Source of the DNA: Planctomycetota bacterium
GTDB lineage: Bacteria > Planctomycetota > Planctomycetia > Pirellulales > Lacipirellulaceae
Length of the DNA: 64,000 bases
Direction: 5' to 3'
Assembly: GCA_024278955.1 (NCBI GenBank)
Contig: JAJRSE010000051.1
Location: 124,001-188,000 of the forward strand
Shown: positions 44,816 through 54,394 of the stretch, one piece after another
Layout: each line of letters begins with the position of its first letter
Numbering within the stretch: the first letter of the stretch is position 1
Position numbers and translations under genes: made by a program
The notes under the pieces: generated by a model
What the model saw: only the letters and a program-made list of their open reading frames with translations
Told to the model about the DNA's origin: nothing
The model's database searches: none

Positions 44816-46050
44816 AGCACTCTCTCTGCTGGACACGACGGTCTGTTGGTGTTTTCATTGATTAACAAGCGACAAAGTTTTTCGACACGAGCCAAGCCAT
44901 TGAGATCGATCATGTCAGACGCTTTGGGTGGTTTCGGAGCATCTGAGGTAATCCAGTTAGCGATAGCCGCTGGAGTAAGATGGCCCGGATGCAACACGTC
45001 GACGACGCCTAAGTGCTGTAACTTTTGGGCGCGAATCCACTGCTCGCTCCTAGGGAATACTCTTGGAACGAGTAGTGCCGGTTTCTGAAACGACAGCAAT
45101 GAACAGACCGTGTTGTATCCGCCCATGGCAAGCACGCGATCAGCACGGCTAATGAGTTGATCTGCTTCGGAAGAAAACTTAATGACTCGCAAATTCGGAC
45201 GATTCTCAGCATTCTTTTGGAGCGACCGCAATAGTTTCTCGGGCATAAATGGTCCTGTCAGCAGAACGCCTTGGAAACCGGAATTGGGCAAGCCCTCAAT
45301 AAAAGCTTGAGCGAGAGCGTGGCCGTCCTGTCCGCCTCCAACGGTACAGACGATAAGCTCCTCACTTTTAGGATTCTCAGTGCTAGTCGGCAGCGTATTT
45401 TCGGCCTCCGATTTCGAGAGACGGCACGATTGATTCAGGTAGCCGGTGAATCTTGCTTTTTTGGCGATCTCCGGTGGCCAATCGTATTCCGAAACGGAGT
45501 TGTAGACCTGCGAATCGCCGTAGATCCAGATCTCGTCGAAGAACTCAGATATTGCTTGACGACTTTCCGAGGCTTTCCACTCAGCCATAACCGTTTCAGG
45601 CGCATCGAGGATATCGCGCAAGCCGAGCACACACTTGGTACCTGTCTGTTGCCTCAGAAATCGTAATGTGGGAAGCAACTCGCCAAACGCGCCAACCGGA
45701 ATTTTGTCGACAATAAAAACGTCTGGTTGAAAAACTTTGACTGCCGAACAGATTGATTCGGCACGCAAACGGACAAGATCGTTGATCGAGATACTCAAAT
45801 GCCCTGAGACATATTTCCCACTACTGTCTTTCCGAAGGCGAGGGAGTGTTAAGCAGTCTACTCCCGCTGGAAAAGTAAAAAAGTTTGCTTCATATGCTCC
45901 CGTAATTAGCAGCGAGGTGGCTTGAATATCAGATTCAGCCAACGACTGAGCAATGAGAAGGTTCCGTCGTAGGTGGCCGAGCCCCATGGTATCGTGAGAA
46001 TAGAGAGCAACTCGGGGCTGGGCATGAGGACCTGAATTTCTTTTTGACAT
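44812..46050 (-). CDS. MurG-like (GT28 type) glycosyltransferase
   Basis: A ~412-residue GT-B protein. The N-terminal motif RVALYSHDTMGLGHLRRNL and the C-terminal block LISRADRVLAMGGYNTVCSLLSFQKPALLVPRVFP are typical of GT28/MurG-related transferases. The start is uncertain: ATG 46050 begins just before the conserved part, ATG 46083 and ATG 46251 are in frame, and none has a strong ribosome site; the sequence before 46050 looks non-coding. It is first in the six-gene operon and overlaps the next gene in an ATGA. Likely role: the first or a lipid-linked sugar transfer. Confidence 0.83.
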   Translation of the reverse strand: MSKRNSGPHAQPRVALYSHDTMGLGHLRRNLLIAQSLAESDIQATSLLITGAYEANFFTFPAGVDCLTLPRLRKDSSGKYVSGHLSISINDLVRLRAESICSAVKVFQPDVFIVDKIPVGAFGELLPTLRFLRQQTGTKCVLGLRDILDAPETVMAEWKASESRQAISEFFDEIWIYGDSQVYNSVSEYDWPPEIAKKARFTGYLNQSCRLSKSEAENTLPTSTENPKSEELIVCTVGGGQDGHALAQAFIEGLPNSGFQGVLLTGPFMPEKLLRSLQKNAENRPNLRVIKFSSEADQLISRADRVLAMGGYNTVCSLLSFQKPALLVPRVFPRSEQWIRAQKLQHLGVVDVLHPGHLTPAAIANWITSDAPKPPKASDMIDLNGLARVEKLCRLLINENTNRPSCPAERVL

Positions 46051-46290
46051 TTCTTGATCAAGTCGTAATCGACTAGAGCCCATGCAGACCGTTTTCGAGT
46101 CACCCTCTTTTGGCATGGCGACACTTTCTCTCCTCGAACGATTCGACGCATTACGCGAATCTCCGGATCTGGACATTTCGGGCAAAGCGACCGTTGCAGA
46201 CCATAGGAGCGGCTTCGGTAAAACGGATGTTCTTAGCATTTCAGAAGCCATCGCAAGTTTGATTACGGATAAGGGAGACCAAGATTTTCT

Positions 46291-46854
46291 CTACTTCTTG
46301 ATTTTTCCCAGAGCGTCGTTGACTGTTTTACGGACCTTCGCATCGGAATCGTCTTTTGCCTTTTCGAGGATCGGAATTGCTGATTGCGCTTTTACGCCGA
46401 TCTTCCCCAAAGCTTTGGCAGCATAGAGACGAATGCGTGCCTCTGGGTCTTTCTCTAAGATTTCTGCGAGCTCGCTGACCGCGATCACGGCGGCGCCTTC
46501 GATGTTTGCCAATGTTTTGACAAGGTAATAGCGCATCTCGGAATCGGCCTCGCCGAGCGCCTCTTTGACTGATTCGGCCGCAGGTTCTGCTCCAATGCCA
46601 ATTTTACTCAGAGCTTTTGCAGTACGGTAACGCACTTTTTGAGATGGGTCGGAGAGCGTTTTAATTAAGGCTTCCACAGCCTCGACGCTCTCGGGGCCAT
46701 ACTCTTCAAGTTTTTTAATCGCCTTATACCGCGCCGCGGGATCTTCGCTCTCAAGCTCGGCTGCCAACTCCGAGATGGGAGTTCCTCCGCAACCTGCTGA
46801 TAATGCTCCTAGGCTGAGTAGAAGTATTGCGAAATAGGTCCTAGAGTTCGTCAT
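46291..46854 (-). CDS. HEAT-repeat lipoprotein
   Basis: A 187-residue lipoprotein (signal AILLLSLGALSAGCGG, lipobox SAGC) built of about four HEAT/PBS-lyase-type helical repeats, e.g. PAARYKAIKKLEEYGPESVE, QKVRYRTAKALSKIGIGAEP and ARIRLYAAKALGKIGVKAQS. HEAT repeats are protein-binding scaffolds. The start overlaps the end of the DUF1559 gene by 14 bases, so it belongs to the PEP-CTERM / DUF1559 operon above it. A 240-base gap separates it from the MurG-like gene. Periplasmic side of the inner or outer membrane; partner unknown. Confidence 0.85.
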   Translation of the reverse strand: MTNSRTYFAILLLSLGALSAGCGGTPISELAAELESEDPAARYKAIKKLEEYGPESVEAVEALIKTLSDPSQKVRYRTAKALSKIGIGAEPAAESVKEALGEADSEMRYYLVKTLANIEGAAVIAVSELAEILEKDPEARIRLYAAKALGKIGVKAQSAIPILEKAKDDSDAKVRKTVNDALGKIKK

Positions 46855-47815
46855 TTCCTACCTGCTCTCCGTCGGATATGTTGCCAAATTTTTCAAACAA
46901 TTTCTTGTCGATTTGCATAGAGATCGTTCGGACAGAACCATCGACAAACACAGCATCAATGATCTCGGGATGAGAAGAACCAAAGAGTTTATCCCCGTCG
47001 CCTTGGCCGACGTGGTCGGGAGAGGGCGACCTATCGGTCCGCCGAATCGTATCTTCGTTCCATCCGACGGTGTACCCTTCGTTGTCGTCCTCTTGCCACT
47101 CCCCAAGTTGAGCAATATTCAGCCGCTTATCGGCAGCGAGCAATGTATTGGACGTCCCATCGGTCACCTGGGCTAATCGAACCGGGGCAACCAACTTAGA
47201 AGGCCCGGTGAGCGGAGTGCTGAAAGCGCGGCGTACGACGCCGGTCATCTCGCGATTAGAAGCTGCGTAGTCGCATAGGGCATGGGTGATTTGACCACCT
47301 GTTATCGGTGGAGCGTAGCTATCGGAATGAACCACTGTTTGAGGGGATCGCCTGGAAGGACAAAAGAAAAAGTCCAAGAGGGTACCAACCGCTATCTCGG
47401 GACCTGCCTGCCACACGTTTTGTGCTTCGACATAGGGAAGGATTTGAAAACCCCAACCAGCCTTCTGACCGCTTCCCGAGACCGGTGTTCCCTCAACATA
47501 GGTAGGAGGGAAATTCCAATTCCATCCCCCCGTGGGAAACTGCCCGTGCGCTCCGTGATGGTTCAAAAAGGCGAGGCCTATCTGTTTGAGATTGTTCGTA
47601 CATTTAATACGCCGGCTTGCTTCGCGTGCCGCCTGCACTGCCGGCAAGAGCAGAGCGACTAAAACGCCGATAATCGAAATCACAACCAACAGCTCGACAA
47701 GCGTAAAGGCTCTTGAGAAAATGAGACGCCGCCGTCGCCATAGGGCATTACGGCTCCGGCGGGCCTCAATCACCAACGTCAATGGTCGGGTTTGGTTCAA
47801 ACGAGCAGAATTCAT
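46841..47815 (-). CDS. DUF1559 type II pseudopilin-like protein
   Basis: A 324-residue family member with a long basic leader, the prepilin-like [20 protein letters not shown], the [16 protein letters not shown] signature and the H-X9-DG ending (SHPEIIDAVFVDGSV). It overlaps the upstream PEP-CTERM gene stop in an ATGA and the downstream HEAT gene by 14 bases, so the three form one coupled operon. It is shorter than the other two copies in the window (358 and 361 residues) and differs in the middle. Confidence 0.92.
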   Translation of the reverse strand: MNSARLNQTRPLTLVIEARRSRNALWRRRRLIFSRAFTLVELLVVISIIGVLVALLLPAVQAAREASRRIKCTNNLKQIGLAFLNHHGAHGQFPTGGWNWNFPPTYVEGTPVSGSGQKAGWGFQILPYVEAQNVWQAGPEIAVGTLLDFFFCPSRRSPQTVVHSDSYAPPITGGQITHALCDYAASNREMTGVVRRAFSTPLTGPSKLVAPVRLAQVTDGTSNTLLAADKRLNIAQLGEWQEDDNEGYTVGWNEDTIRRTDRSPSPDHVGQGDGDKLFGSSHPEIIDAVFVDGSVRTISMQIDKKLFEKFGNISDGEQVGNDEL

Positions 47816-50277
47816 TGCTCAGTCCCCCTTCCATTGTTGTACACGTTGGTGAACTTTTTTGTGCGGAAGGTTCTCGCCGCAAATATCGCAAGACTAAAGA
47901 GGCTAAGTAAACCGGTCGCCGGTTCTGGAACCGGTTGCGTGGCTGCAAGTGCCCCGACACCGCTCCCAAATTGCTGTTGCCAGGCCAAGAAATCAACGCC
48001 GTCGCTGTCGGCGTCGCTATCGGCGTCTGCACCAGCTCCCCCTCCGAATGACGACTCCCAGATTCCAAGGTCAAAATTGTCGACATCGGTATCGTTATCA
48101 AAATCGGCGGTAAACAACGAGCCGAGCACCTGAAGGACGACCGAGCTTGGATTGTACTGAACATTCCACCCCAAACCTCCTGACAAAGCAGGCAGACCGA
48201 CTGGATTGAAGGTGCCGGAAAGCGAACCTGAAATAATTTGAAACGAATCGCCAGCCGAGGGAATAAATCCGTCGGTCAAAAAAACGTCCAGATCTCCATC
48301 CAGAAAAGCACTACCCACATCAATGGCACTATACTGGCCGGGCGTCCCTAAGCCGTCTGACTTGGTCGTGCCTGCTAAACTGAACTCTAAAAGCGAATCT
48401 GGACCAAGCGTCATCGCGCCGGTGACCGTCACCAAACTAGAGTCGAGATCAACGGTCCCACTCACCGTGCCTGCGGTCGCATTCAAGACAGTAGCGACGT
48501 CTAACAGCGGCGTTACGATCGAACTGTCGATAAGGCGAAGAATCCCCTGGGAGGAATTGCTGGAGTCGGTACTCCCGCCTGTAAGTTTTCCGATGGCAAT
48601 ACTTTCGGCAACCGAGACCGAAGATCGCTCGATAACTGCGTTAGCCATGCCTTGAGCTCGAGTCCCGAGAGGTGCGCTAATATTTCCCAGATGAAACGAG
48701 CCGGGAAGCAACGGGTTGGCAAAACCGACCGAAACCGTCGAGTCTGAGACGATCAACGTCCCCGTACCGCTGTTGGTGCTATTCGCAGACCCTGAGGCGA
48801 AGCCCAGATCGATATCGTCACCGATGATGACACTCGATATTGAGCGCAGAGTTGCCATGCCGATACTGGTCGATTGCCCTGCACCGCTGACCTGCCCGAT
48901 ATCTAAATCGACGGCAATGTTAAGCGTACCAACCGTATCGACTAACAGGGTTCCGCTTCCAAGGGTTGTGGTGTTGGCAGCGCTGCCCGTTGTGCCGACG
49001 TCGATGTCTCCGCCGATGCCGATCGCTCCGGTCACATTGCGAATCGTTACGCTACCGTTTCCGGTAGTGCTTACGCCAAAATCGGTCGCTATGCCAGAGG
49101 AGCCCGTCTGTCCAATATCCAAGTCCGTACCGATGGTCAACGAAGTTGCCGTATCGATGGTGAGTGTTCCGTTAGCGTTACCTTTTGCATTGTCGCCGGT
49201 GAAGGCTCTGCCAACGAATAGTCCGGCGCCGACCGAGATATTGCCGACCTCAGTAAGCGTGGCACTTGTTGCCAGGGTATCCGCCTGGCCACTGATAGCC
49301 GCCCCACCTGAAGACGCCGTTTGGCTTGAAACACGTCCGACGTTGAAATCGTTTCCTACCGTCAGCAAGCTGGTTCTTTGTAGATTCAACGTGGCAGTCG
49401 ATTGTGCTGTCCCCCCTCCTTTGGCCGTAGCAGAGCCGACATGAAAATCCCCACCTACGTTGACTGTTCCCGCATCGGCAATGCTAGACATCACATTACT
49501 GACGCCTTGACTGCCTGAGCTGTAGGACTGCCCCAGAGAAAAATCGTCATTCACCATCAGAAGATTGACGAAGTTCGAGTTGAATATTCCGGTCGCATTT
49601 CGCACGCCGGTACTGCTGGCGGCTAGGCCGACGTTGAACGCTCTGCCAACGTCGAAGGTAGTAATGTTGTTCGCTGTAAGAGTCCCATTTCCGTTTGCAG
49701 TCGCGCTACCACTTGCCTGGCCAACCTCTACATTCTCGGCAATTTGGACTTGCGCAATACGCTCAACAGTAAACACCCCAATGCTATTTGCCGTAGCCCC
49801 TAGAGTTGCGTTCGCCTGTCCGACATCAAGTTCACCTGTCCCCGTTGTTCCAACCACGAGACTTGCAGCGTCAGTGATGTTGGTTATTCCGTTACTGGTG
49901 ACCGTTATGGGCCCAGCAGCCACGGCACCGCCTGTTTCGCCGATGTCGAAATCGGTACGCGTTGAAATAGCAATGCCAGGAGTCGTGCTGGTTAGAAATC
50001 CTATTCCGCCGTTTTTCCCAACTTCAATGCGGCCAACACTCACATTGCTAGTAATCAGCGACTCGCCTCCGTTGCTGATCCGCGTGGTGCTCAAGTTTCC
50101 CGGAGCAATGCCGAGGTTCCAGTTCGTTGGAACGGACCAATTGCCAGCCGAAACACCTGTGGCGGGATTTGTCCAGACGAATGCCTGAGCCAAAGCCGTT
50201 GAATCGAGGACTGCTAAAATGACCAAAGCAACCAGGCCACAGGCCATTTTCTGTTTAACACTCATTCTTCTTGCCAT
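47812..50277 (-). CDS. PEP-CTERM beta-repeat surface protein
   Basis: An 821-residue exported protein. It has a signal peptide (CGLVALVILAVLDSTALAQ), then ~600 residues of Ser/Thr/Gly/Ala-rich repeats with a recurring pattern (xxIGxDxDIGxxxxxG, e.g. LTIGTDLDIGQTG and INVGGDFHVG-like units about 40-55 residues apart) that should form a beta-solenoid, then a dockerin-like pair (DFDNDTDVDNFDLGIWESSF and DADSDGVDFLAWQQQF), and a PEP-CTERM segment VPEPATGLLSLFSLAIFAA followed by an unusually long basic tail. ATG 50277 has GAGGAG 5 bases upstream. The repetitive sequence creates long antisense frames that I do not accept as genes. Probable surface adhesin or matrix protein. Confidence 0.87.
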   Translation of the reverse strand: MARRMSVKQKMACGLVALVILAVLDSTALAQAFVWTNPATGVSAGNWSVPTNWNLGIAPGNLSTTRISNGGESLITSNVSVGRIEVGKNGGIGFLTSTTPGIAISTRTDFDIGETGGAVAAGPITVTSNGITNITDAASLVVGTTGTGELDVGQANATLGATANSIGVFTVERIAQVQIAENVEVGQASGSATANGNGTLTANNITTFDVGRAFNVGLAASSTGVRNATGIFNSNFVNLLMVNDDFSLGQSYSSGSQGVSNVMSSIADAGTVNVGGDFHVGSATAKGGGTAQSTATLNLQRTSLLTVGNDFNVGRVSSQTASSGGAAISGQADTLATSATLTEVGNISVGAGLFVGRAFTGDNAKGNANGTLTIDTATSLTIGTDLDIGQTGSSGIATDFGVSTTGNGSVTIRNVTGAIGIGGDIDVGTTGSAANTTTLGSGTLLVDTVGTLNIAVDLDIGQVSGAGQSTSIGMATLRSISSVIIGDDIDLGFASGSANSTNSGTGTLIVSDSTVSVGFANPLLPGSFHLGNISAPLGTRAQGMANAVIERSSVSVAESIAIGKLTGGSTDSSNSSQGILRLIDSSIVTPLLDVATVLNATAGTVSGTVDLDSSLVTVTGAMTLGPDSLLEFSLAGTTKSDGLGTPGQYSAIDVGSAFLDGDLDVFLTDGFIPSAGDSFQIISGSLSGTFNPVGLPALSGGLGWNVQYNPSSVVLQVLGSLFTADFDNDTDVDNFDLGIWESSFGGGAGADADSDADSDGVDFLAWQQQFGSGVGALAATQPVPEPATGLLSLFSLAIFAARTFRTKKFTNVYNNGRGTEQ

Positions 50278-50280
50278 CAC

Positions 50281-50640
50281 AACTCCTCACCAACAAATGA
50301 CTTACAACTCAACCCTCCGGAACTGGCGGCGGCCCGAGAGGCCCTAACGCCCGTTGATAAAGTCATTTGAACTACGCTATCAACAAGGCTCTAACCGGCC
50401 CTAAAGTGAAGAGCCGATTAAGAGGAGGCTAACCGCCAAAGAAAATAAGGCGGCTAGGCAAAAATCTTCCGGGAGGAGCCAAAAACCGGCTATTCCAGCA
50501 TTTCCCCACTTTTACCTTGGCGAACTGAACGGTTTTTTGCTTTCGCAATCGTCCTCCTGCCGGTTTTCGGCAACTTTCTTCCGAAATCAGCGGCGGTTAA
50601 GATGGAGGTATTCGGCTCTCCTCTTGTACAAGGACGAAGT
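50281..50640. other. Divergent intergenic region between the PEP-CTERM operon and the sigma-kinase operon
   Basis: About 360 bases with no gene. It must carry promoters for both directions. It contains an imperfect hairpin at 50427-50459 and several GGCGG/CCGCC-type words. Confidence 0.6.
50427..50459. promoter_or_regulatory. Imperfect hairpin in the divergent promoter region
   Basis: GGCTAACCGCC at 50427-50437 and GGCGGCTAGGC at 50449-50459 pair over 11 positions with two mismatches around an 11-base A-rich loop. It could be a leader hairpin for the - strand operon or an operator. No T-run follows on either strand. Confidence 0.35.
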
Positions 50641-51267
50641 ATGCCCGACTCAAAACCAGAATCTATCAACACTGCGGGGCAAATATCGGTCCAGCCCTCC
50701 TCCGATCGTTCGCTTTTGCTGCGATTTCAAGAGGGCAGTCAGGATGCGGCTACGGCTCTGTACCTACGCTACGCCAGGCGATTGCAATCGCTAGCCAAGG
50801 CGCAGACCGGCAAGCAATTGACAACACGGTTTGATCCCGAGGATGTTGTTCAGTCGGTTTTTCGCACTTTTTTCCGCCGAGCGGTCGAATCGGGCTACGA
50901 TGTTCCGGCAGGCGAAGAGTTGTGGCAGCTTCTGTTGGTTTTAGCACTTAACAAGATTCGGTCGTTGGCAACTTACCACCGCGCAATGAAAAGAGATGTT
51001 GCTAGGACAGGCCATCCAATTGGAATAGAGGAGTACTCGACAAGTTCATCGACACAAGATGAACTGGCATACGAATCGATGCGAATGGTTATTGACGAAC
51101 TGATCGCAAAGCTACCTACGCCGCAGGACCGTATTGTGCAGCTTCGAATCGAAGGACATGAAATAAAGCAGATAGCAGAGATGACGAGTCGCTCAAAACG
51201 AACGGTTGAACGGACTCTTCAGCAATTTCGTACCCAACTCGCAAAGCTAATTGATAGTGAGGTTTGA
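50641..51267 (+). CDS. ECF sigma factor of the kinase-linked planctomycete type
   Basis: A 208-residue sigma-70 family protein: region 2 with LRFQEGSQDAATALYLRYA and FDPEDVVQSVFRTFFRRA, region 4 with LPTPQDRIVQLRIEGHEIKQIAEM and SRSKRTVERTLQQFR. The ECF group in which the sigma gene precedes a Ser/Thr kinase gene is characteristic of planctomycetes. ATG 50641 has AAGGACG 6-7 bases upstream. The kinase gene starts 4 bases after its stop. In this group the kinase is thought to control the sigma factor by phosphorylation in place of a membrane anti-sigma. Confidence 0.9.
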   Translation: MPDSKPESINTAGQISVQPSSDRSLLLRFQEGSQDAATALYLRYARRLQSLAKAQTGKQLTTRFDPEDVVQSVFRTFFRRAVESGYDVPAGEELWQLLLVLALNKIRSLATYHRAMKRDVARTGHPIGIEEYSTSSSTQDELAYESMRMVIDELIAKLPTPQDRIVQLRIEGHEIKQIAEMTSRSKRTVERTLQQFRTQLAKLIDSEV

Positions 51268-51271
51268 CTCC

Positions 51272-54200
51272 GTGAGCAAAACCGATACCACCTCTTGGAG
51301 TAGTGTCGACGATTTTGTCGAGGCGTATGAATCTTCGCGTGAGCTTGGAAACAGGACAAGCCTGCTCGAATTCCTACCCCATGCAGACCACGCTCTTTAC
51401 CTGCAAGTCGCTAGCGAGCTGATCCGCGTCGACATGGAACATTCTTGGAACGAGGGGCAATCAAAGCGATTATTAAATTACCAAAATATTTTACCTGACG
51501 TCTTTCAAGAGAAAAAAGTCGTCCAAGAAGTTGCTTTCGAGGAGTACCGCCTGCGTCTTCAGGCTGGGGAAAAAGTCACAGCCGAGGCGTACGGCCAGCA
51601 ATATGGGATTGAAACTAGCCATTGGCCGCAATGGGAAGTGTCCGACGAGGGCACACACGAAACAAGCAAGGAGCGTCCCAGAGCACCTGAACTGTGGCAA
51701 GGAACGATGGAGCTCGTTGACGATGTCCAGAGCTTCCCGTCGGTAGGCGATGACTTCTTGGGGTTTTCTCTTCAAAAAGAGCTGGGACGTGGCGCGTTTG
51801 CTCATGTATTCCTTGCCCAGCAAGGAGAATTATCTGACCGGCTTATTGTTCTGAAAATTGCGTCCGGCTACTCGCTCGAACCCCAACACCTTGCGCGTTT
51901 GCAACATACAAACATCGTCCCTATCTACTCGGTCCACCGGCTCGATAAATTAACCGCCGTTTGCATGCCCTACTATGGGGCACGTACGCTTGCCGATCTA
52001 CTGACGGCAATTCAGAAAAACCCTGACGCAATGGGGTCTCAACAAAACTTTATCAGCACCTTCTTGAATCACGGCGACCCGACCACCGTGGTGCGCAAAT
52101 CGTCGAAAGGAGAGGCTACTTCTCGGCCAGTCACGCAAAGCCCCGAAACATCTGTTATTGCAAATTCCAATCAAGTCGACGCCATCGTCTGGTTGATGAA
52201 ACAATTGGCAGAAGGCTTAGCTCATGCCCATCAACGAGGAATTGTCCACCGCGATTTGAAACCCGCGAACGTCTTGCTAACCGACGATGGTTTGCCGATG
52301 TTGCTCGACTTCAACCTGTCAGAAAAAATTGTCGTCAACGGGCCAGCTAGCCTTTTCGTTGGAGGCACGCTGCCGTATATGTCGCCAGAACATCTTGAGG
52401 CTGTTTCGTCGGGGAGCAAAGTGGGCCCTCAAACCGACATTTTTTCGCTCGGCGTAATTTTCTACGAACTTCTTTCCGGAAAAAGGCCTTTCGCCGATCA
52501 CCGTGGCTCGTTTGATGACGTGATCCAGAGAATGATCGTCGAACGCAAAGGGACCACCCCTTCTCTACGCGACACGAACTCTTGGGTTCCTCATTCGATC
52601 GAGTCGGTCGTTGAAAAATGCCTTGCGCCCGACATCCAAAATCGCTACGGCTCGGCAGAGGAGCTTGCCGAAGACCTGGGCCGGCATCTTGACTCTCGAC
52701 CTCTACGTTACGCAAGCGAACCTTCGATTTCTGAACGAAGCAGGAAGTGGCTAAAACGCCACCCGAAGTTAAGCTCAGGCGCAAGCGTCGCCGCGGTAGC
52801 GAGTATCTTGCTACTAGCAACTCTTACGATGTGGTTTTTACGAGGCGAACGACTTGCACGCATTGAGGCTGAGAAAACGCTGGACCTCTTCCGCCAACAG
52901 CAACCTTCGCTTTATATGGCCATTGGAGTGCCTCATAGCGAAGCCGAAATCCTTGCCGACAGTATCGATTTAACCAAAAAGGCTTTAGAAGTTTACGGTG
53001 TCTTGGATGACCGAGAATGGCAAAGCCGTAAAGTCTATGCTTCGCTCACGAAAACCGACCGGCAAATTCTTGACCACAACCTTGGTGAGCTTGCTTTCTT
53101 GCTTGCCAGAGCCAATAAGAATCTAAGCCGTACCGCGACTGATGCGGATGCGAAATCCAAGCTGATTGACGAAGCCTTTGAGCTAAACAACTTGGCTACG
53201 AGCATGTTTTCTAAGGAAGCATGCCCTAGCGGATTGCTCTTACAACGGGCGAAGCTGCTTGATTTACAAGGTTCCACCGAGGCTGCCAGGGCACTACGCC
53301 AACAAGCGAAAAGTCCGAGTAACACAAGTCGAGACGATGCGAATGCCATCGATCGCTACTGGCAAGTCTACGATTTCCTCGATACTCGTGATTACCAGGC
53401 AGCAAAGCCGCTGCTGACATCCCTACGTGATCGAAACCCCACAGACCCAGTCCCGTGGCTCCTATTGGGAGATGCGAATGCGGCGTTAAATTCTCGGGAT
53501 GAGTCGGAAGGCTGTTTTACTACAGCAGTCGCGTTGCGCCCTGGATCTCATTTAGCCTACTTGCATCGTGGTATCTTCCGTTTAGAGAAGAAAGAATACG
53601 AAAAGGCATTGGAAGATTTCGAGAAGATCATCGCATTGCGGCCGAAACTAACGTGCGGGTATCTCAATCGAGGATTGGCGCACGCCGCCCTAAATCATAC
53701 GGAAAAAGCGGTCGAAGATTTCACTCAGGCACTCGACCTCGGCGCAACCCAAACACGAATCTATTTTCTACGTTCACGGCTTCGGCGGCAACTGGGCGAT
53801 CGCGAGGGAGCGGCTGAAGATCTTTCGATTGGACTAAAAAGCACCCCCACAGACGAATTGAGCTGGATAGCCAGGGGAATCGCGAAGATGAAGTCGAACC
53901 CTGCTGCATCGCTGTCAGATTTCGAGCACGCTCTCAAGCTCAATCCGATTTCACTTCCTGCACTGCGAAACAGTATCCATGTTTTGGCAAGCCTGCTCGA
54001 GAGGCCACAAGAAGCCAAGGACATGATAAACCGGATCCTCGATATTAGCAAAAATGACTGGAAAGCGTTAGCCGGTCGGGCGGTTCTCTATGCACGTGAG
54101 GGAAAACGAACAGAAGCTCTGGCCGACGTACAGAAATTGCTCAAAGCGTCGAAGAGCCCGCAAGCGCTGTTTCAGGCAGCTTGTGCGTTATCGCTTACTT

Positions 54201-54394
54201 CAAGTCAGCAAAAAAACGATCTTAAAAAGGCCATGCTCTTACTTTCTCGGACAATCCAACTTGAACCCTCTTGGCTTCTTAGAGCAAATACAGACCCTGA
54301 CTTAACAACTCTACGTAAAACCGAAGAATTCAAATTGTTTGTTGCAAGCTACCGCAAGCTCAACGCGATGAAAGTGAGTCTCAAGAACGATTGA
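51272..54394 (+). CDS. Ser/Thr protein kinase with C-terminal TPR array
   Basis: A ~1040-residue protein: N-terminal helical region (1-150), Hanks-type kinase (~165-480) with glycine loop LGRGAFAHVFLA, the VLKIASG lysine, IVHRDLKPANVLL and APE-like YMSPEHLEA, one transmembrane helix (~505-525, VAAVASILLLATLTMWFL), and TPR repeats (~690-1000, e.g. AYLHRGIFRLEKKEYEKALEDF-type units). The DFG magnesium motif reads DFN (LLDFNLSEK), a Gly to Asn change; the Asp is kept, so activity is possible. A ~70-residue insert splits the N- and C-lobes. GTG 51272 is chosen for the GAGG 9 bases upstream; TTG 51251 is alternative. Likely controls the sigma factor encoded just before it. Confidence 0.9.
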   Translation: MSKTDTTSWSSVDDFVEAYESSRELGNRTSLLEFLPHADHALYLQVASELIRVDMEHSWNEGQSKRLLNYQNILPDVFQEKKVVQEVAFEEYRLRLQAGEKVTAEAYGQQYGIETSHWPQWEVSDEGTHETSKERPRAPELWQGTMELVDDVQSFPSVGDDFLGFSLQKELGRGAFAHVFLAQQGELSDRLIVLKIASGYSLEPQHLARLQHTNIVPIYSVHRLDKLTAVCMPYYGARTLADLLTAIQKNPDAMGSQQNFISTFLNHGDPTTVVRKSSKGEATSRPVTQSPETSVIANSNQVDAIVWLMKQLAEGLAHAHQRGIVHRDLKPANVLLTDDGLPMLLDFNLSEKIVVNGPASLFVGGTLPYMSPEHLEAVSSGSKVGPQTDIFSLGVIFYELLSGKRPFADHRGSFDDVIQRMIVERKGTTPSLRDTNSWVPHSIESVVEKCLAPDIQNRYGSAEELAEDLGRHLDSRPLRYASEPSISERSRKWLKRHPKLSSGASVAAVASILLLATLTMWFLRGERLARIEAEKTLDLFRQQQPSLYMAIGVPHSEAEILADSIDLTKKALEVYGVLDDREWQSRKVYASLTKTDRQILDHNLGELAFLLARANKNLSRTATDADAKSKLIDEAFELNNLATSMFSKEACPSGLLLQRAKLLDLQGSTEAARALRQQAKSPSNTSRDDANAIDRYWQVYDFLDTRDYQAAKPLLTSLRDRNPTDPVPWLLLGDANAALNSRDESEGCFTTAVALRPGSHLAYLHRGIFRLEKKEYEKALEDFEKIIALRPKLTCGYLNRGLAHAALNHTEKAVEDFTQALDLGATQTRIYFLRSRLRRQLGDREGAAEDLSIGLKSTPTDELSWIARGIAKMKSNPAASLSDFEHALKLNPISLPALRNSIHVLASLLERPQEAKDMINRILDISKNDWKALAGRAVLYAREGKRTEALADVQKLLKASKSPQALFQAACALSLTSSQQKNDLKKAMLLLSRTIQLEPSWLLRANTDPDLTTLRKTEEFKLFVASYRKLNAMKVSLKND

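Noticed and set aside
48716-50188. Two long + strand reading frames (242 and 207 codons) opposite the PEP-CTERM repeat gene
   Set aside because: They are antisense to a repetitive Ser/Thr/Ala-rich gene whose codon use keeps the opposite strand open. The products are low-complexity Pro/Val/Ala, without starts supported by ribosome sites.
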